Assembly (NCBI RefSeq): GCF_004769635.1
Contig: NZ_RQGH01000026.1
Span: 248,001 to 312,000, forward strand
Reading direction: 5' to 3'
DNA length: 64,000 bases
From: Leptospira jelokensis
GTDB taxonomy: Bacteria > Spirochaetota > Leptospiria > Leptospirales > Leptospiraceae
Positions 15,726-26,561 of this stretch are shown here, one piece after another. The number at the start of each line of letters is the position of its first letter. The first letter of the stretch is position 1. The notes beneath the pieces are model-generated. The model had not been told where the DNA came from. It was given only the letters and a program-made list of their open reading frames with translations, and made no database searches. A program made the position numbers and the translations under genes.

Positions 15726-17024
15726 ATGAGATCATTTGGGAAGTTTATCCCAACCTTTTTCTTATGGAGCATCGTTTTTTATTTTTTATCTGAACGTGCC
15801 ATCTTTCGTTACCATCATATGGGTGCGGGCGTTGATATTGGACTCTTTGAAAATCTTTTTTATCAGCTAAACCATACAGGAAATGCCATCACATCACTTG
15901 GTTTAGATGGCAATGCCCACCATTATTTCGCTGACCATATCAATTGGTATATTTATCCAATTGCTCTACTCTATCATTTTTTTCCTGGGGTTGAGTTTTT
16001 ACTCATTTTACAAGCATTACTATTAAGTATCCCGATCTTAATTATACCATTTTTTGAATATAAAAAATCATATCTATATGCCTATCCATTGTTATATGCC
16101 TTGTATTTACCAATCTATTGGATTCAAGTCTTTGATTTCCATCCCGAGGTAATTTGGATTCCCTTATTTTTTTTGTTTTTTTTATTCTGGAGGAACCAAT
16201 CCAAATTTTGGTTATTGTTTTTTTGCCTTAGCCTTCTGACCAAAGAGGAAACAAGTTTGGTTTGGCTTTTTTTTTCAATATTGATTTGGAACTCGCATCC
16301 GAAAGAGAGTAAACTCATAGGAATCATTTCTTTTCTTTATTTTATACTTTCTCTTTATTTACTCAATCATTTTTACCACAAACCTACTCCTTATCAACTG
16401 GCACATTTAGAACGTTATGAAGACCCACTTACAGCGATTAAAAGCCTACATTTGTTTCCCTATTTATTTTTATTTTTGACCTTACCATTTTTGTTTCTAC
16501 CCTTCTTCCATCGTATGGCTTGGTGTTTACTACCTTATGCCTTGTATTCACTATTTTCCAAATTCGAAGTAAACAAAAGTCCTTTTACCCATCATAGTTT
16601 TTTGCCCATTCCCATTCTTTTCATCTGTATGACTGAAACGATAGAAACCATTTTTTCCAAACGAAAACAAATTCTAATTTTTTCTTCTCTTTTGGTTTCC
16701 GCGATTATGTTTGGATTATTTGGCCCTTTAACAAAAACATATTCCTATCGGAAAGACTTTATGAACCGGCAAGTAACACCTGAAGATGTTTCTGAGTTAC
16801 GCCAACTCCTTCCAGGGGAGTCTATAGTTTCCAATGTGCCGCAATACCTTTCCAATCGAAACGAAATCCAGTTGTTTCTACCTAACAAAAACTATACGGC
16901 CAAATTTTTTGTTTTCTACCAAGGAAAAAACTTTGGTATCCCAGATGATGTTCCTTCTGGGTATTCGCTCTTTTCAAAAAGAGAAAACCACATTCTCATC
17001 TTCCAACGAAAGAAAATTGATTGA
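15726..17024 (+). CDS. DUF2079 polytopic membrane protein
   Basis: About 432 residues, mostly hydrophobic, with at least eight membrane helices. The DUF2079 features are visible: MGAGVDIGLFENLFYQL near 31, an HYFADHI segment, FDFHPEV near 136 and LTKEETSLVWL near 175. These proteins resemble GT-C glycosyltransferase-like membrane enzymes with acidic and His residues near the N-terminal loop; the donor and acceptor are unknown. An earlier in-frame TTG (15687) overlaps the oxidoreductase; ATG 15726, right after that gene's stop, is the better start. A short (TTGA)-type tandem repeat runs through the stop codon. Confidence 0.8.
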   Translation: MRSFGKFIPTFFLWSIVFYFLSERAIFRYHHMGAGVDIGLFENLFYQLNHTGNAITSLGLDGNAHHYFADHINWYIYPIALLYHFFPGVEFLLILQALLLSIPILIIPFFEYKKSYLYAYPLLYALYLPIYWIQVFDFHPEVIWIPLFFLFFLFWRNQSKFWLLFFCLSLLTKEETSLVWLFFSILIWNSHPKESKLIGIISFLYFILSLYLLNHFYHKPTPYQLAHLERYEDPLTAIKSLHLFPYLFLFLTLPFLFLPFFHRMAWCLLPYALYSLFSKFEVNKSPFTHHSFLPIPILFICMTETIETIFSKRKQILIFSSLLVSAIMFGLFGPLTKTYSYRKDFMNRQVTPEDVSELRQLLPGESIVSNVPQYLSNRNEIQLFLPNKNYTAKFFVFYQGKNFGIPDDVPSGYSLFSKRENHILIFQRKKID

Positions 17025-17060
17025 TTGATTCATTAAATTCTGAACGATCAAACCGTGAGA

Positions 17061-17636
17061 ATGAAACAATTTTTACCCCTTTTCGGCATTTTGTTCCTGT
17101 TACAATGTGCAACTGATCTTCGGCAAGTCCCTCCTCCAACAATCAATGGAAATACCGATCGAATCAAATCCAAGTTAAACCTTGTCATTGGGAAGTTTGA
17201 AATTTTATCCGCAGATCGTGGAGTATATACAGATGCTTGGAGGAAATCATTTAAAGGTCACTTACAATCAGCCGCTTTATTTTCCAATGTTCTGACTGAG
17301 CTAGAACCAAATTCCTTAAAAGAATTTTATACCATCGATATTGAAATGAAAACCAATTATGACGATAAATACAATTGGTGGATTTCATGGCCTGCCCTTT
17401 GGCCATTCACAGCAATTTGGCCCATCCAATACCGAATAGGTGAATACAGTGTGGAGTTTCAATACAAACTCTTTTTAAATCAGAATTTGGTAAAAGAGGA
17501 GACTATTGTCAAAAAGGGAAATGCCCTCGAATACCTATATGGTTTTTACCAAGTGCGGAAATTCCAACGAATGGTTGAAGAAACAAACTTAGAAGCAGTA
17601 AATTCATGTATCAAAAGTATAGAAGAATCATTGTAA
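17061..17636 (+). CDS. Putative lipoprotein
   Basis: A 191-residue lipoprotein of unknown function. The signal is MKQFLPLFGILFLLQC, with lipidated Cys near 16. The mature part contains a Trp-rich segment (YNWWISWPALWPFTAIWPI, ~110-128), probably membrane-interacting, between beta-rich parts. A GTG two codons earlier (17055) is an alternative start. The next lipoprotein gene overlaps its end by 31 bp, so they are a coupled pair that may act together. Confidence 0.7.
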   Translation: MKQFLPLFGILFLLQCATDLRQVPPPTINGNTDRIKSKLNLVIGKFEILSADRGVYTDAWRKSFKGHLQSAALFSNVLTELEPNSLKEFYTIDIEMKTNYDDKYNWWISWPALWPFTAIWPIQYRIGEYSVEFQYKLFLNQNLVKEETIVKKGNALEYLYGFYQVRKFQRMVEETNLEAVNSCIKSIEESL

Positions 17637-17968
17637 TCATTATTTTTTCGCAAGTGGTAAGTTGTGTAAGCATTCCTTTCCAACCTGCTAACAATACTGA
17701 TGAGTGTTTGGCATATTATTTCCAAACGAAACGCCAAGTAACAGAAATTTTTGATGAAAACGTTTTAACATTGGGATTGGTGGTAAGTTTATCAATACTC
17801 AATACAGCGATTTCGCCAATTTTTGTTTATCCACTTCTCACAACACCTTTCATTCAATTTAGAAACAAAATGCGAGCGGATGACGTTCTAAATCAATGGA
17901 AAACAGAAAAATGTGGAATGAAAAAAGGAAATCAAATCGAAACGGAACCTGGAAATTTAGGACTTTAA
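17606..17968 (+). CDS. Small putative lipoprotein
   Basis: A 120-residue protein with a basic start, one hydrophobic stretch and a likely lipobox ending VVSC (Cys near 20). A second hydrophobic segment (~52-83) could insert in a membrane. I do not recognise a family. It overlaps the previous lipoprotein gene by 31 bp and the convergent tolC-like gene by 4 bp. Confidence 0.6.
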   Translation: MYQKYRRIIVIIIFSQVVSCVSIPFQPANNTDECLAYYFQTKRQVTEIFDENVLTLGLVVSLSILNTAISPIFVYPLLTTPFIQFRNKMRADDVLNQWKTEKCGMKKGNQIETEPGNLGL

Positions 17969-19323
17969 TTGTTTAAAAACTTCATGGTGTCACCAAGAAG
18001 TAAACCAATTTGTAGTCTCAATTGAATCAAATCATATCGATTTTGGATTTCGTTTCGCATTACATCTCTTAAACGTCTATCTACCGTCTGCAATTCGATA
18101 ATAGATGCCGAACCTGTTTTGTATGCCTTTTCCATGATTTGATAGTTTTCTTCAGCAATCCTTTTGCTTTCTCTGGAAATTTCATACAATTCCACAAGGT
18201 TATTGTGTTGTTGGATGAGTTCATACAAAAACAAACCTGTATTTTCACGTAAAAATTGAGATTCTGATTTTGCTAACTTAACTTCAATTTTTGATTTTTC
18301 AAATTCGTTTTTGTCCAACCAACGATTGAATAATGGAAATCGAAAACCAAAATTTCCTCCAACATTAAAATCAGAATCAGATGACCTAGCATAAAGACTA
18401 TAATCATTTCGACTATAGTCATACAATTGCTGAGAGTTTGTCCATGTCCCACTAAGTCCCGAATAAGATTCCCTTGCATTTTGATTATAAACATTTACAA
18501 AAAAATTGGGAACCCATAAATCGTTAAATCTAACTTGTTTTTGAACTTCTAAAATTTTTACTTTATTCAATGTTAAAACGATATCAAAATTTAACTCCGA
18601 TAAGTTTTTTTCGTATTCTTTTAAAGTTTCTTCTAGAGGCAAAATTTTATATTCACGTTCTGGAATTTGTTTTAAAGTCACATCTTTTAATAAAAACTTT
18701 CTTCGAAAGATCGATTGGCTTTTTTGTTGGTCTAATCTTGATTTAATTGCATTGTATTTATAAAAGAAGTAATCCACTTTTGAGTTTTGAGTCACTAAGT
18801 AGGATTCAATACCTTGTTTGTAAAGCTTTTGAACTGTCTGGAACTGTTTGTCTGCATCTGATTCATTGGAAAAATCATAATCGTAAAATGCCAACAGTTT
18901 TAATGTTTCAGCATATTGAAAGGCTTGGTCAAAAAGTTCCTTTTGGTACAAAGCTCTGTATTCCAAAAGTAAACGTTCATACTCTAATTCTAAAATCAGA
19001 TTGGTGAAGATCGTATTACCTTGTTCCCCAAAATTCCAATTCAGATTGAGAGTAGTATTCCAACCTTTACGATTGTAACCATCTCCACGAAGTGATTCAA
19101 AAAATGGAGTATGGTCTAAATTGACAGAGGGCAAATAACGTAAATTTTTAGAGTCTATATCAACTTTTTTACGTTGGATTTCTAGTTCTTTTAATTTTAG
19201 TTCGTATGATTTTTCACCAACTAACTTTGGTAAATCTGTAAAATAAACAACTTCCCCTGCCAATAGAATGTTTGACAAAAAAAGTAATACAAGAACAGAG
19301 AAAAATTTCCTAAAGTGAGTCAC
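17965..19323 (-). CDS. TolC-family outer-membrane efflux protein
   Basis: A 452-residue protein with a signal peptide (cleaved near ILLAGE, ~22) and the long alternating coiled-coil pattern of TolC. It carries the C-terminal family feature of a helix ending in AYKTGSASIIELQTVDRRLRD (~405-425). TolC proteins form the outer-membrane and periplasmic channel of type I secretion and efflux systems. It is the last gene of the exporter operon, starting with GTG eight bases after the ABC gene, so it is the dedicated outer-membrane component. Sequence matches to TolC are diffuse, as is usual in this family. Confidence 0.85.
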   Translation of the reverse strand: MTHFRKFFSVLVLLFLSNILLAGEVVYFTDLPKLVGEKSYELKLKELEIQRKKVDIDSKNLRYLPSVNLDHTPFFESLRGDGYNRKGWNTTLNLNWNFGEQGNTIFTNLILELEYERLLLEYRALYQKELFDQAFQYAETLKLLAFYDYDFSNESDADKQFQTVQKLYKQGIESYLVTQNSKVDYFFYKYNAIKSRLDQQKSQSIFRRKFLLKDVTLKQIPEREYKILPLEETLKEYEKNLSELNFDIVLTLNKVKILEVQKQVRFNDLWVPNFFVNVYNQNARESYSGLSGTWTNSQQLYDYSRNDYSLYARSSDSDFNVGGNFGFRFPLFNRWLDKNEFEKSKIEVKLAKSESQFLRENTGLFLYELIQQHNNLVELYEISRESKRIAEENYQIMEKAYKTGSASIIELQTVDRRLRDVMRNEIQNRYDLIQLRLQIGLLLGDTMKFLNN

Positions 19324-19331
19324 TAAATCAA

Positions 19332-22300
19332 TTATCGGATTGCTTCTTGTTTAGAATGAAGTAATTGATAAATTCCACCCTTGGAAAGTAACTCCTTGTG
19401 ACTTCCTTTTGAGTCCAATTTACCTCTTTCCAAAACAAAAATTTGATCATAATGTCGGATTGTATCCAATCGGTGTGCAACTGTAATCACGGTCGCTTCG
19501 GCAAAAACAGTGTTTAAATGTGACAGAATTCTTAATTCTGTCTCCTTATCAAGTGAGGCAGTTGGCTCATCCAAAAGTAAAACATTAGGCCGTTGTAAAA
19601 ACAATCGGGCAATGGAAATTCTCTGTTTTTGACCACCTGAGAAACTAAACCCTCTGTCTGCTAATTCCGTATCATAACCCAATGGTAATTTTACAATATC
19701 GTCATGAATACAAGCGAGTTTTGCCGCCTCAACAACTTCACTCAATGTGGCCTCCGGTTTTGTGATGGATATATTTTCCCTCACCGTTCCTGCAATCAGT
19801 GGATTTTCTTGGAAACAAACTCCAATTTTTGTTCTTAAACTGGGCAACCAAATCTCGTTTAAAGATATTTCATCAACGAATATCTCACCTTGTTTAGGGT
19901 TATAGAGTCCTAACAAAAGTTTAATGATTGTTGATTTGCCACTACCACTTCTGCCGACAAATGCAACTTTTTTTCCAGCTTGAATTTTTAATGATAAATT
20001 TCGAATTCCTGACTCTGGTTTTTGGTTATCATATGCAAAATTGATATTTCTAAATTCGATATCACCTTTGACTTCTGGTAAATCAACTTTGAACAAATTA
20101 TCTTTATCAGATATTTCGCTATCTAATGACTCAAAACTCCTCAATCGATTCCATGCTAAATTTGCTTTTTGAAATTTCAAAAAATCATCATATAAAGAAA
20201 TCAAAGGTGTCCTGATATAAGTGATCAATCCTACGATTGCATACAAAGTTCCCAAAGTAAGTAAATCATTTAATATCAATAAGCTCCCCACAAGCAAAAC
20301 GGCTACAATTGTGATTTGTCTAAAGAAATCTGTATTGGTTGATAATAGATTTGAATAAAATAATTTTTTACTTTCTGAATTCAATTGAGAAGTCAGTCGT
20401 TTTTCAAAATCCCATCTATGAGAATAGGTGGCTCCCAAGTTTTTGATGGTTTCAAATCCATTTACAGATTCTATAAAGTAACTTAAGGTTTCCGATCGTT
20501 TTAAAGATTCCTTTTTGGTTTCCTCAATAATTTTTGGAGATAAAAATCTAAGTACCAAAAACTCAGGTATGATCAGAAGTATAATGATGAAAAGTAATAT
20601 GGGTGATAAAAACAAAAAGATGATGAATACAAAAGAACTAAAAATCAAATCAAAAATCTTCATCGCACCTTGATCTGAAAAAAATAAAATTACTGATTCA
20701 ATCTCTTCCCATCGATTTAAGATCTCTCCTTTTTTATTTCTCTCAAAAAATGATATTGGTAAAGATATCAATTTCACTAAAAAACGAATCGCTATCGTTT
20801 GGTTCACACGATTACTTGTAAAAAAAATTACATTCGATCGGAAGTATCCTAAAAAGGACTGTGATACACTGAGTAAAACAATTGCAAAAATCACTGGTAG
20901 AAAAAATTCTCGATTCTCCTGTAACAAAACTGCATCAATGAGATACAAATTCACTAATGGAATGAATACTTCTAATCCCTTTAATAAAAAACTCGCAAGG
21001 ATTCCTGCTTTCAAGTATTGGATCGCTGGTAAAAAATATTCTCCTATGCCAGCAAAAAAACGATTTTTCCATTCAAAGGAAGCCTTTGGTAAAACTTTAG
21101 GAACAAAATAAATTAATATCTTAGATGATTCTTTTTCCCATTCTTCACGTAGTAAAATAGTTTCACCATTTTCAGGATCGAGTATTGTTACATACTTTTT
21201 ACCAATTTGTTTGACAATGATGAACCGGGTATTTTCAAAAAAGTTAATGGTAGGTATTGAAGCAATTTCTGATTCGTGATCCCTCCAATTTACAAAATAA
21301 CAAGTTCCCTTTTCTTCTCCGAAACATTGTTTCCAATGGTATGGAAGGATATCGTGATCAAAATCAGGAAACAAGGGATCGGAATCATATTCCGCAAATG
21401 AATACCCCCAATACCGAAAAATCATTTTCCGACATACATCACCGGATTGCGACTTTCCTTCTTGGAATAAAAATGGAAACCGAATTTGATTTCTTAATGG
21501 AGGTGAAAATTTTAATTTTGGTAAAAAGTGAAACTGATCTTCTTCATAAATATTAGAAAATTCGAGATCACCATCATCTACTCTTTCCCCTAGATTTAAT
21601 TTGCGTTCGTTCATAATGGAACGAATGGTTATGAGTAAACTTTCTGATTTTTTAAAAAAAGATTCTGCATGTTTTAAAGACAATTCATACACATAACTGT
21701 CTTCAATCGCCGTTACCGTTGCATTTCGAACTTTTTTTTCTAATACTCCCATCTCTCCAAGCACTGAACCAGCTTCGACAAAGGAATGATAATCTTTTTG
21801 CCAAGTTGATTTAGTAACTTTAAACTTTCCAGTTTTGATAAAATAAAGGGAAGAACTTACACTGCCTTCTTTGATTAATACTTGTCCTGAATTGATTTTG
21901 TGTTTAACAAGAAGTTTTGATAATTCTTGTATTTCCGAATTCGAAAGTTTTCGGAAATAAGGATGGATTCTCAATTCATCTCTTAGTTGGACGTTCTCCT
22001 TATATTCATCCCAAAGTTTTTTCCTTTGTTTATCTGATAAAATAAATTTTGCAAAAGTGGATGTTGGTAAAACCAATACTTTTGAGTTTTCTTCTGCATA
22101 GTATAGTTGTTTCTGTAAAGAATCAGAAGAATACTCTGCAATCCCATAAATTGTTTCTTCTGTAATGGTTTTAATTAGAAGTTCACTTTGGTTGATTTTA
22201 ATTTTTACCTGAATCCTTCCCGTTTCCAATATCAAAATGGGAATGGAATCTGTTTCGTTTGCGGTGATTTTATCACCTGCAACGAGAGAGCGAAATTCGA

Positions 22301-22403
22301 ATAACGATAAAAACTTTTTGACATCTGCTGAAGGTAATAATGATAAAAAGCTATCATCATGTACAAAATCAGGAATTGTTTTTAAGTTTCGTTTCAAACT
22401 CAA
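19332..22403 (-). CDS. ABC exporter with two cNMP-binding domains and a dead C39-like domain (I)
   Basis: A 1023-residue fusion. Two cyclic-nucleotide-binding folds come first (~1-130 and ~145-265); the second keeps a phosphate-binding cassette (GEMG at 216-219, Arg226), the first is degenerate. A C39-peptidase-like domain follows (~310-435) with the second conserved Cys (Cys324) and the late DPENG motif, but Ser at the catalytic Cys position (320) and no His in RFIIV. Then come six helices (~460-740) and a nucleotide-binding domain ([28 protein letters not shown]). Such dead C39 domains dock substrates without cutting, as in HlyB. The start is TTG overlapping the hlyD stop; a second TTG two codons on has better AAGGA spacing. 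Confidence 0.9.
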   Translation of the reverse strand: MSLKRNLKTIPDFVHDDSFLSLLPSADVKKFLSLFEFRSLVAGDKITANETDSIPILILETGRIQVKIKINQSELLIKTITEETIYGIAEYSSDSLQKQLYYAEENSKVLVLPTSTFAKFILSDKQRKKLWDEYKENVQLRDELRIHPYFRKLSNSEIQELSKLLVKHKINSGQVLIKEGSVSSSLYFIKTGKFKVTKSTWQKDYHSFVEAGSVLGEMGVLEKKVRNATVTAIEDSYVYELSLKHAESFFKKSESLLITIRSIMNERKLNLGERVDDGDLEFSNIYEEDQFHFLPKLKFSPPLRNQIRFPFLFQEGKSQSGDVCRKMIFRYWGYSFAEYDSDPLFPDFDHDILPYHWKQCFGEEKGTCYFVNWRDHESEIASIPTINFFENTRFIIVKQIGKKYVTILDPENGETILLREEWEKESSKILIYFVPKVLPKASFEWKNRFFAGIGEYFLPAIQYLKAGILASFLLKGLEVFIPLVNLYLIDAVLLQENREFFLPVIFAIVLLSVSQSFLGYFRSNVIFFTSNRVNQTIAIRFLVKLISLPISFFERNKKGEILNRWEEIESVILFFSDQGAMKIFDLIFSSFVFIIFLFLSPILLFIIILLIIPEFLVLRFLSPKIIEETKKESLKRSETLSYFIESVNGFETIKNLGATYSHRWDFEKRLTSQLNSESKKLFYSNLLSTNTDFFRQITIVAVLLVGSLLILNDLLTLGTLYAIVGLITYIRTPLISLYDDFLKFQKANLAWNRLRSFESLDSEISDKDNLFKVDLPEVKGDIEFRNINFAYDNQKPESGIRNLSLKIQAGKKVAFVGRSGSGKSTIIKLLLGLYNPKQGEIFVDEISLNEIWLPSLRTKIGVCFQENPLIAGTVRENISITKPEATLSEVVEAAKLACIHDDIVKLPLGYDTELADRGFSFSGGQKQRISIARLFLQRPNVLLLDEPTASLDKETELRILSHLNTVFAEATVITVAHRLDTIRHYDQIFVLERGKLDSKGSHKELLSKGGIYQLLHSKQEAIR

Positions 22404-23503
22404 TTCCTTGGATCCGCATATCGAAATAAAATTTGATAGATACTCTTTCGATCGATTACAATATCAGCGACAACTTTAAGGCCTGGAAATAATTGAAATT
22501 CTTTTCCATCTTGGTTTAGATCTTGGTTCCCAAGCACTAAAATCACCGAAAACGAATCTTTTTCTTTTGTATTTGGAATGATTTGTGAAACCGTTCCTTC
22601 CACCACACCAAAATCATTTTGATGGAATGCTTTCACTTTGATAACAGAACTTAATCCAATTCGTATGGCACCGATGTCTTTACTATTCACTTCGACAATT
22701 GCTTCTAAAGGTTGGCCTTCTTCCATAAGAGAAGCAACAGTTTGTCCTCGAATGATATTTTGCCCAACGTTGTTGACAGCAAGTTCACCGATAATACCAG
22801 AAAATGGCATACGGATCACTGCATTTGCCACTCTTTCTTTTTTTAATTTTGTATCACCACGTAAACTTGAGATTATATTTTCTTCTCTTTGGATTTCGTC
22901 TTTTAGATTTCCGAACTCCTCATTAAATTCCAATAAACTTTGATCATAAATAAACTTGGCACCTACTCCATTTTGAAAATCCATGTAGGCTTTCTTTAAG
23001 TTTACAAATTTATTCAATACTCCACCAGACAAAGCAGAACCAGGGTTATTCTCTAAATTATAAGCAAGGTTTTTCAGAATTTTTTCAGCTTCTCTTTTAT
23101 TTCGGATGAGTCGTTGTAATTTTTTTTCTTCATATTCCAAATTGTTTGTATCTTTTGATAATTCAATTTGTTGTTCTGAAAATTCTAACTCCATGATGGG
23201 ATCTCCTTTTTTAAGAAAATCCCCTGACTTAACGTACAAATTAGTTAAGGTACCTGTTTCCAATGCCTCTACAACGTGATAATTCCCTTTTGGTCTAATG
23301 TTTCCATTTGCTTGTACAACAACATCCACTCGTCCAAAAATTAAAAACAAAACAAAACATAGAAAAAAAACTGATATTAAATAAATTCCCTTTTTTTCCC
23401 AGTTCGGTGCCGGGTGTTTCAATAGTTCATCATAATATGAGGCAGAATGTCTTGATTCCCAATTGGAATCTGTTTCTTTTAGATTTTTAAATTTTTTAAA
23501 CAA
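22400..23503 (-). CDS. HlyD-family periplasmic adaptor
   Basis: A 367-residue membrane-fusion protein. It has a short cytoplasmic N-terminus (~40), one membrane helix ([19 protein letters not shown]), a lipoyl half-motif ([31 protein letters not shown] region, ~78-110), coiled-coil hairpins (~115-225), and a second lipoyl/beta-barrel part ([15 protein letters not shown]). It bridges the inner-membrane ABC exporters and the TolC channel. The start is TTG preceded by a strong GAGGAGG, which lies inside the end of the upstream ABC gene (8-bp overlap). Its own stop overlaps the next ABC start, indicating translational coupling. Confidence 0.92.
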   Translation of the reverse strand: MFKKFKNLKETDSNWESRHSASYYDELLKHPAPNWEKKGIYLISVFFLCFVLFLIFGRVDVVVQANGNIRPKGNYHVVEALETGTLTNLYVKSGDFLKKGDPIMELEFSEQQIELSKDTNNLEYEEKKLQRLIRNKREAEKILKNLAYNLENNPGSALSGGVLNKFVNLKKAYMDFQNGVGAKFIYDQSLLEFNEEFGNLKDEIQREENIISSLRGDTKLKKERVANAVIRMPFSGIIGELAVNNVGQNIIRGQTVASLMEEGQPLEAIVEVNSKDIGAIRIGLSSVIKVKAFHQNDFGVVEGTVSQIIPNTKEKDSFSVILVLGNQDLNQDGKEFQLFPGLKVVADIVIDRKSIYQILFRYADPRN

Positions 23504-26500
23504 AACTTTCCTCCTCAGTGAACGTAGGGAATAAATGGTAATAATACCCTTTCGTTTGGATCAGTTCTGCGTGAGTGCCAACTTCAACAATTCTACCTTC
23601 ATCCAAAACAATAATTTTATCAGCACTTACCGTACTATGCAAACGATGGGAAATTTGAATCACCGTTCTATCTTTAAAAACAGTTTCCCATTGCGATTGG
23701 ATATGCGATTCTGTTTCCGAATCCAAAGCTGAGGTTGGTTCATCTAAAAATAAAATACTCGGGTTTGTGACCAAAGCCCTTGCAATTGCTAATCTTTGTT
23801 TTTGGCCTCCAGACAAACCTACACCTGATTCACCAATTTTTGTATCATATTGCATTGGGAATCTTTCCACAAATTGGTCTACAGATGCAAGTTTAGCGCC
23901 AGCTAACAAAGATTCTTTCCGTAAAGAAGGATTTTTTTTCGATAAATTCTCCAATATACTTCCAGAAAATAAAATAGGGTATTGTTCTACTGCTCCAAAC
24001 TGGATTCTTACTTCTTCTGGATCTAAAGTTGATAAGTCAAAGGAATCAACAAATACCTTCCCTTTTGTAGGAGATAAAGTTCCCATCATGATTCTCATCA
24101 ATGTCGTTTTACCACAACCACTGCGACCAACAATCGCAACTTTTTCTCCAGCTTCAATCTCCAAATCAATATCCTTTAATATTTCTGGAGTTCCTTCTCG
24201 ATAACGAAAGCTGATATGATCTAGTTTTATTTTTCCTGTAAGTCTAGGTAACTCACCAAATGGGCGTAAGCTGACAATTTCACCTGGTAAGGAATAAATT
24301 TCAGACAACCTCATACGAGATTCTCTTAATTCGCTTAAGTCTTCATAAAGATGGCACAACCGAACAATTGGTTCCATTAACAATGAGTATAAAATCAAAA
24401 AACCTAAAAAACTCCCCAAGGAAAGTTGTTCATTTAAAACTTTATTCACTCCAAATGTAATGACTGCCACTAGTCCAATTTGTTCAAAAAACTTACTGAT
24501 AAGTTCCAAAATTTGGACACGTTTGCCCACACGCAGATTTGTCAATATAGTTCGAGCAATTTCATTCAGGCCTTTAGAAAGATATCGACTTTCGATAGAA
24601 GAAGATTTGATTAGTTGGATACCAGAAAAAAGTGATAAAAAGAAAGTAGTTGTTTTCTTTTTGGATTCAAAACTATGTTTTTGTAATTTTTTAATCCTTG
24701 AACTTGAACGTACAACAACCAAAGCATAAATAATCAGAAAAAATAATCCTAAAAAGGATAATCCAACATCCAAACGAAACAATACCAAAAGATAAATCGG
24801 CAAAGTGATCAAATCTAAAATTAAAAACAATCCCGATCTTTGTGTGATTTCTAATATCCTTTGATTTTCTTTTAATCTTTGTGTAAAATCCCCTATTTCA
24901 AACCTTCTAAACTCAGGCAAAGTCAAATTCAATATATGTTGGAAAAATCTTACAAAATAATTATATTCTAAATTTTGCATCAGTCCTATTGAAATCAAGT
25001 TTCGAAATAGGGAAAACATGGTTTGAAAAAAGACTGCCAAGGAAACACCAACGACAATCGTAAATAAAAAATTACGATCAGAAAATACTAATACTTGGTC
25101 TACGATTTGGCGAACTAAATACGGAATTGATAATGATAAAATCGCTGAGAAAAATGTTGCTACCATCACCCAACGGATTTCCTTTTTTTTTGGACTAAAC
25201 AACATCCTAAGTTCTTTAAAAAAACTTAGTAAACTTACTTCAGCAGACAAACTGGCCGGTGCCACTGAAAATTGTAAGATGATGCCATCCCAAACTTTTA
25301 GAAACTGATCTTTGCTAAGTTCAAAAACTCCTTTGATTGGATGGGAAATTAAAACTGCATCCAATTCCAGATCCACCAAATACAATAAACAAGGTATGTT
25401 TTCATCGTCTGTGATAAAAACTGGATTTTCTAAGGATGTTAATTCCAAAAAAGGAATCTGTAATTGTTTGGTTAAAAAACCATGTTTTTCCAATTCTATT
25501 GCGAGTTCAAAAATACCAGGGATAATATTTCGACTTAATTCATTTTTGATTCTAATTTTCCAATTGGATGGAAGTGGTTTATCAAAAACTCGAAGTGCGA
25601 GTTCGGAACAAACCAAGCCAACAAGACTCAATTGATCCGTTGTTACTTGTTCAATTAAAATTGTTTCCGTCGGTTTTTTGATTTCAAATCGTTTGGATAC
25701 AAAAGGACGAATTGAATTTTCTTCTTTTTCTTTTGTTTTGTACGTTGAATATCTCAGTAATCTTGATTGAACGATTTCTTCTAGTTTATTCCCTTTTTCA
25801 GCACCAATGACTTTTCTAAAAATGGTTCCTGGAATTTGATAAAGTTCTGAGTCTTCTGCAGTAACTGCACTTGCTAATCGTTTTTGTTGTTTGAAGATTG
25901 CAATTTCGCCGAGGATATCCCCGGACTTCATGATCGAAATGATTTTTCTCGGATTCTCAGTTCGAATTTGAACTTTCCCTGACCTAACAATGTATGCAGA
26001 TTCTCCTTCTTCACCTTCCACAAATATAAATTCACCTTGTGGGACTTTGATGAGTTGGATTGATTTTAAAATGGATTTGATTTCTTCAGGTGAAAGTTCC
26101 TCAAAAAAACTCAATTTCCTAACGTAATGAAATTTTTCCTGTTCCTCTTCACGGTGTTTCGCTTTTTCAGCGATTTCAGGATGAGCATCAACTAACTTTA
26201 GAAAACGAGAAGTAGGTAATAATAAAACGATGGAGGGCTCTAGAGCAAAATAATCATGTTTGGATGGGCTTTTTGTTAAGGTAATCCTTTCACCAATGGA
26301 TTCACCAACTTCTACAAATGCATACCTCCCCAAATTCAAATCTTGTTTGTTTTGTTTCATTCCAAACTTGCCAGTGAGTACAAAATGAATGTATTCAGGC
26401 ATTTGGTTGGCTTTGATTAAAGTTTGCCCTATCCTTAAAAATTTTACTTCAATGTACGGTATTAGAGTTTCCCTTTCTGATTCTTCTAATTCTGCCAATA

Positions 26501-26561
26501 AATAATTGGAACGGAATATTGCGCGAATTTTATCAAGGTTACGCCTAACGTCTGCTTGCAT
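23496..26561 (-). CDS. ABC exporter with two cNMP-binding domains and a dead C39-like domain (II)
   Basis: A 1021-residue paralogue of the other exporter with the same architecture. The cNMP-like domains are at ~10-130 and ~145-265; the second has a PBC (GEIAIF with Glu219, Arg228 in KRLAS). A C39-like domain (~305-430) keeps one Cys (Cys318 in [10 protein letters not shown]) but has Val at the catalytic position and no catalytic His. A transmembrane domain (~455-740) and an NBD ([28 protein letters not shown]) follow. Both NBDs look ATPase-competent, so the pair may work as a heterodimer or as two homodimers. The ATG directly abuts the stop of the preceding fusion gene. Confidence 0.9.
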   Translation of the reverse strand: MQADVRRNLDKIRAIFRSNYLLAELEESERETLIPYIEVKFLRIGQTLIKANQMPEYIHFVLTGKFGMKQNKQDLNLGRYAFVEVGESIGERITLTKSPSKHDYFALEPSIVLLLPTSRFLKLVDAHPEIAEKAKHREEEQEKFHYVRKLSFFEELSPEEIKSILKSIQLIKVPQGEFIFVEGEEGESAYIVRSGKVQIRTENPRKIISIMKSGDILGEIAIFKQQKRLASAVTAEDSELYQIPGTIFRKVIGAEKGNKLEEIVQSRLLRYSTYKTKEKEENSIRPFVSKRFEIKKPTETILIEQVTTDQLSLVGLVCSELALRVFDKPLPSNWKIRIKNELSRNIIPGIFELAIELEKHGFLTKQLQIPFLELTSLENPVFITDDENIPCLLYLVDLELDAVLISHPIKGVFELSKDQFLKVWDGIILQFSVAPASLSAEVSLLSFFKELRMLFSPKKKEIRWVMVATFFSAILSLSIPYLVRQIVDQVLVFSDRNFLFTIVVGVSLAVFFQTMFSLFRNLISIGLMQNLEYNYFVRFFQHILNLTLPEFRRFEIGDFTQRLKENQRILEITQRSGLFLILDLITLPIYLLVLFRLDVGLSFLGLFFLIIYALVVVRSSSRIKKLQKHSFESKKKTTTFFLSLFSGIQLIKSSSIESRYLSKGLNEIARTILTNLRVGKRVQILELISKFFEQIGLVAVITFGVNKVLNEQLSLGSFLGFLILYSLLMEPIVRLCHLYEDLSELRESRMRLSEIYSLPGEIVSLRPFGELPRLTGKIKLDHISFRYREGTPEILKDIDLEIEAGEKVAIVGRSGCGKTTLMRIMMGTLSPTKGKVFVDSFDLSTLDPEEVRIQFGAVEQYPILFSGSILENLSKKNPSLRKESLLAGAKLASVDQFVERFPMQYDTKIGESGVGLSGGQKQRLAIARALVTNPSILFLDEPTSALDSETESHIQSQWETVFKDRTVIQISHRLHSTVSADKIIVLDEGRIVEVGTHAELIQTKGYYYHLFPTFTEEESFV

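Noticed and set aside
17017..17030. TTGA/ATTG tandem repeat at the DUF2079 stop as a phase-variation switch
   Set aside because: Only about three units, at the very end of the gene; slippage would only change the last residues.
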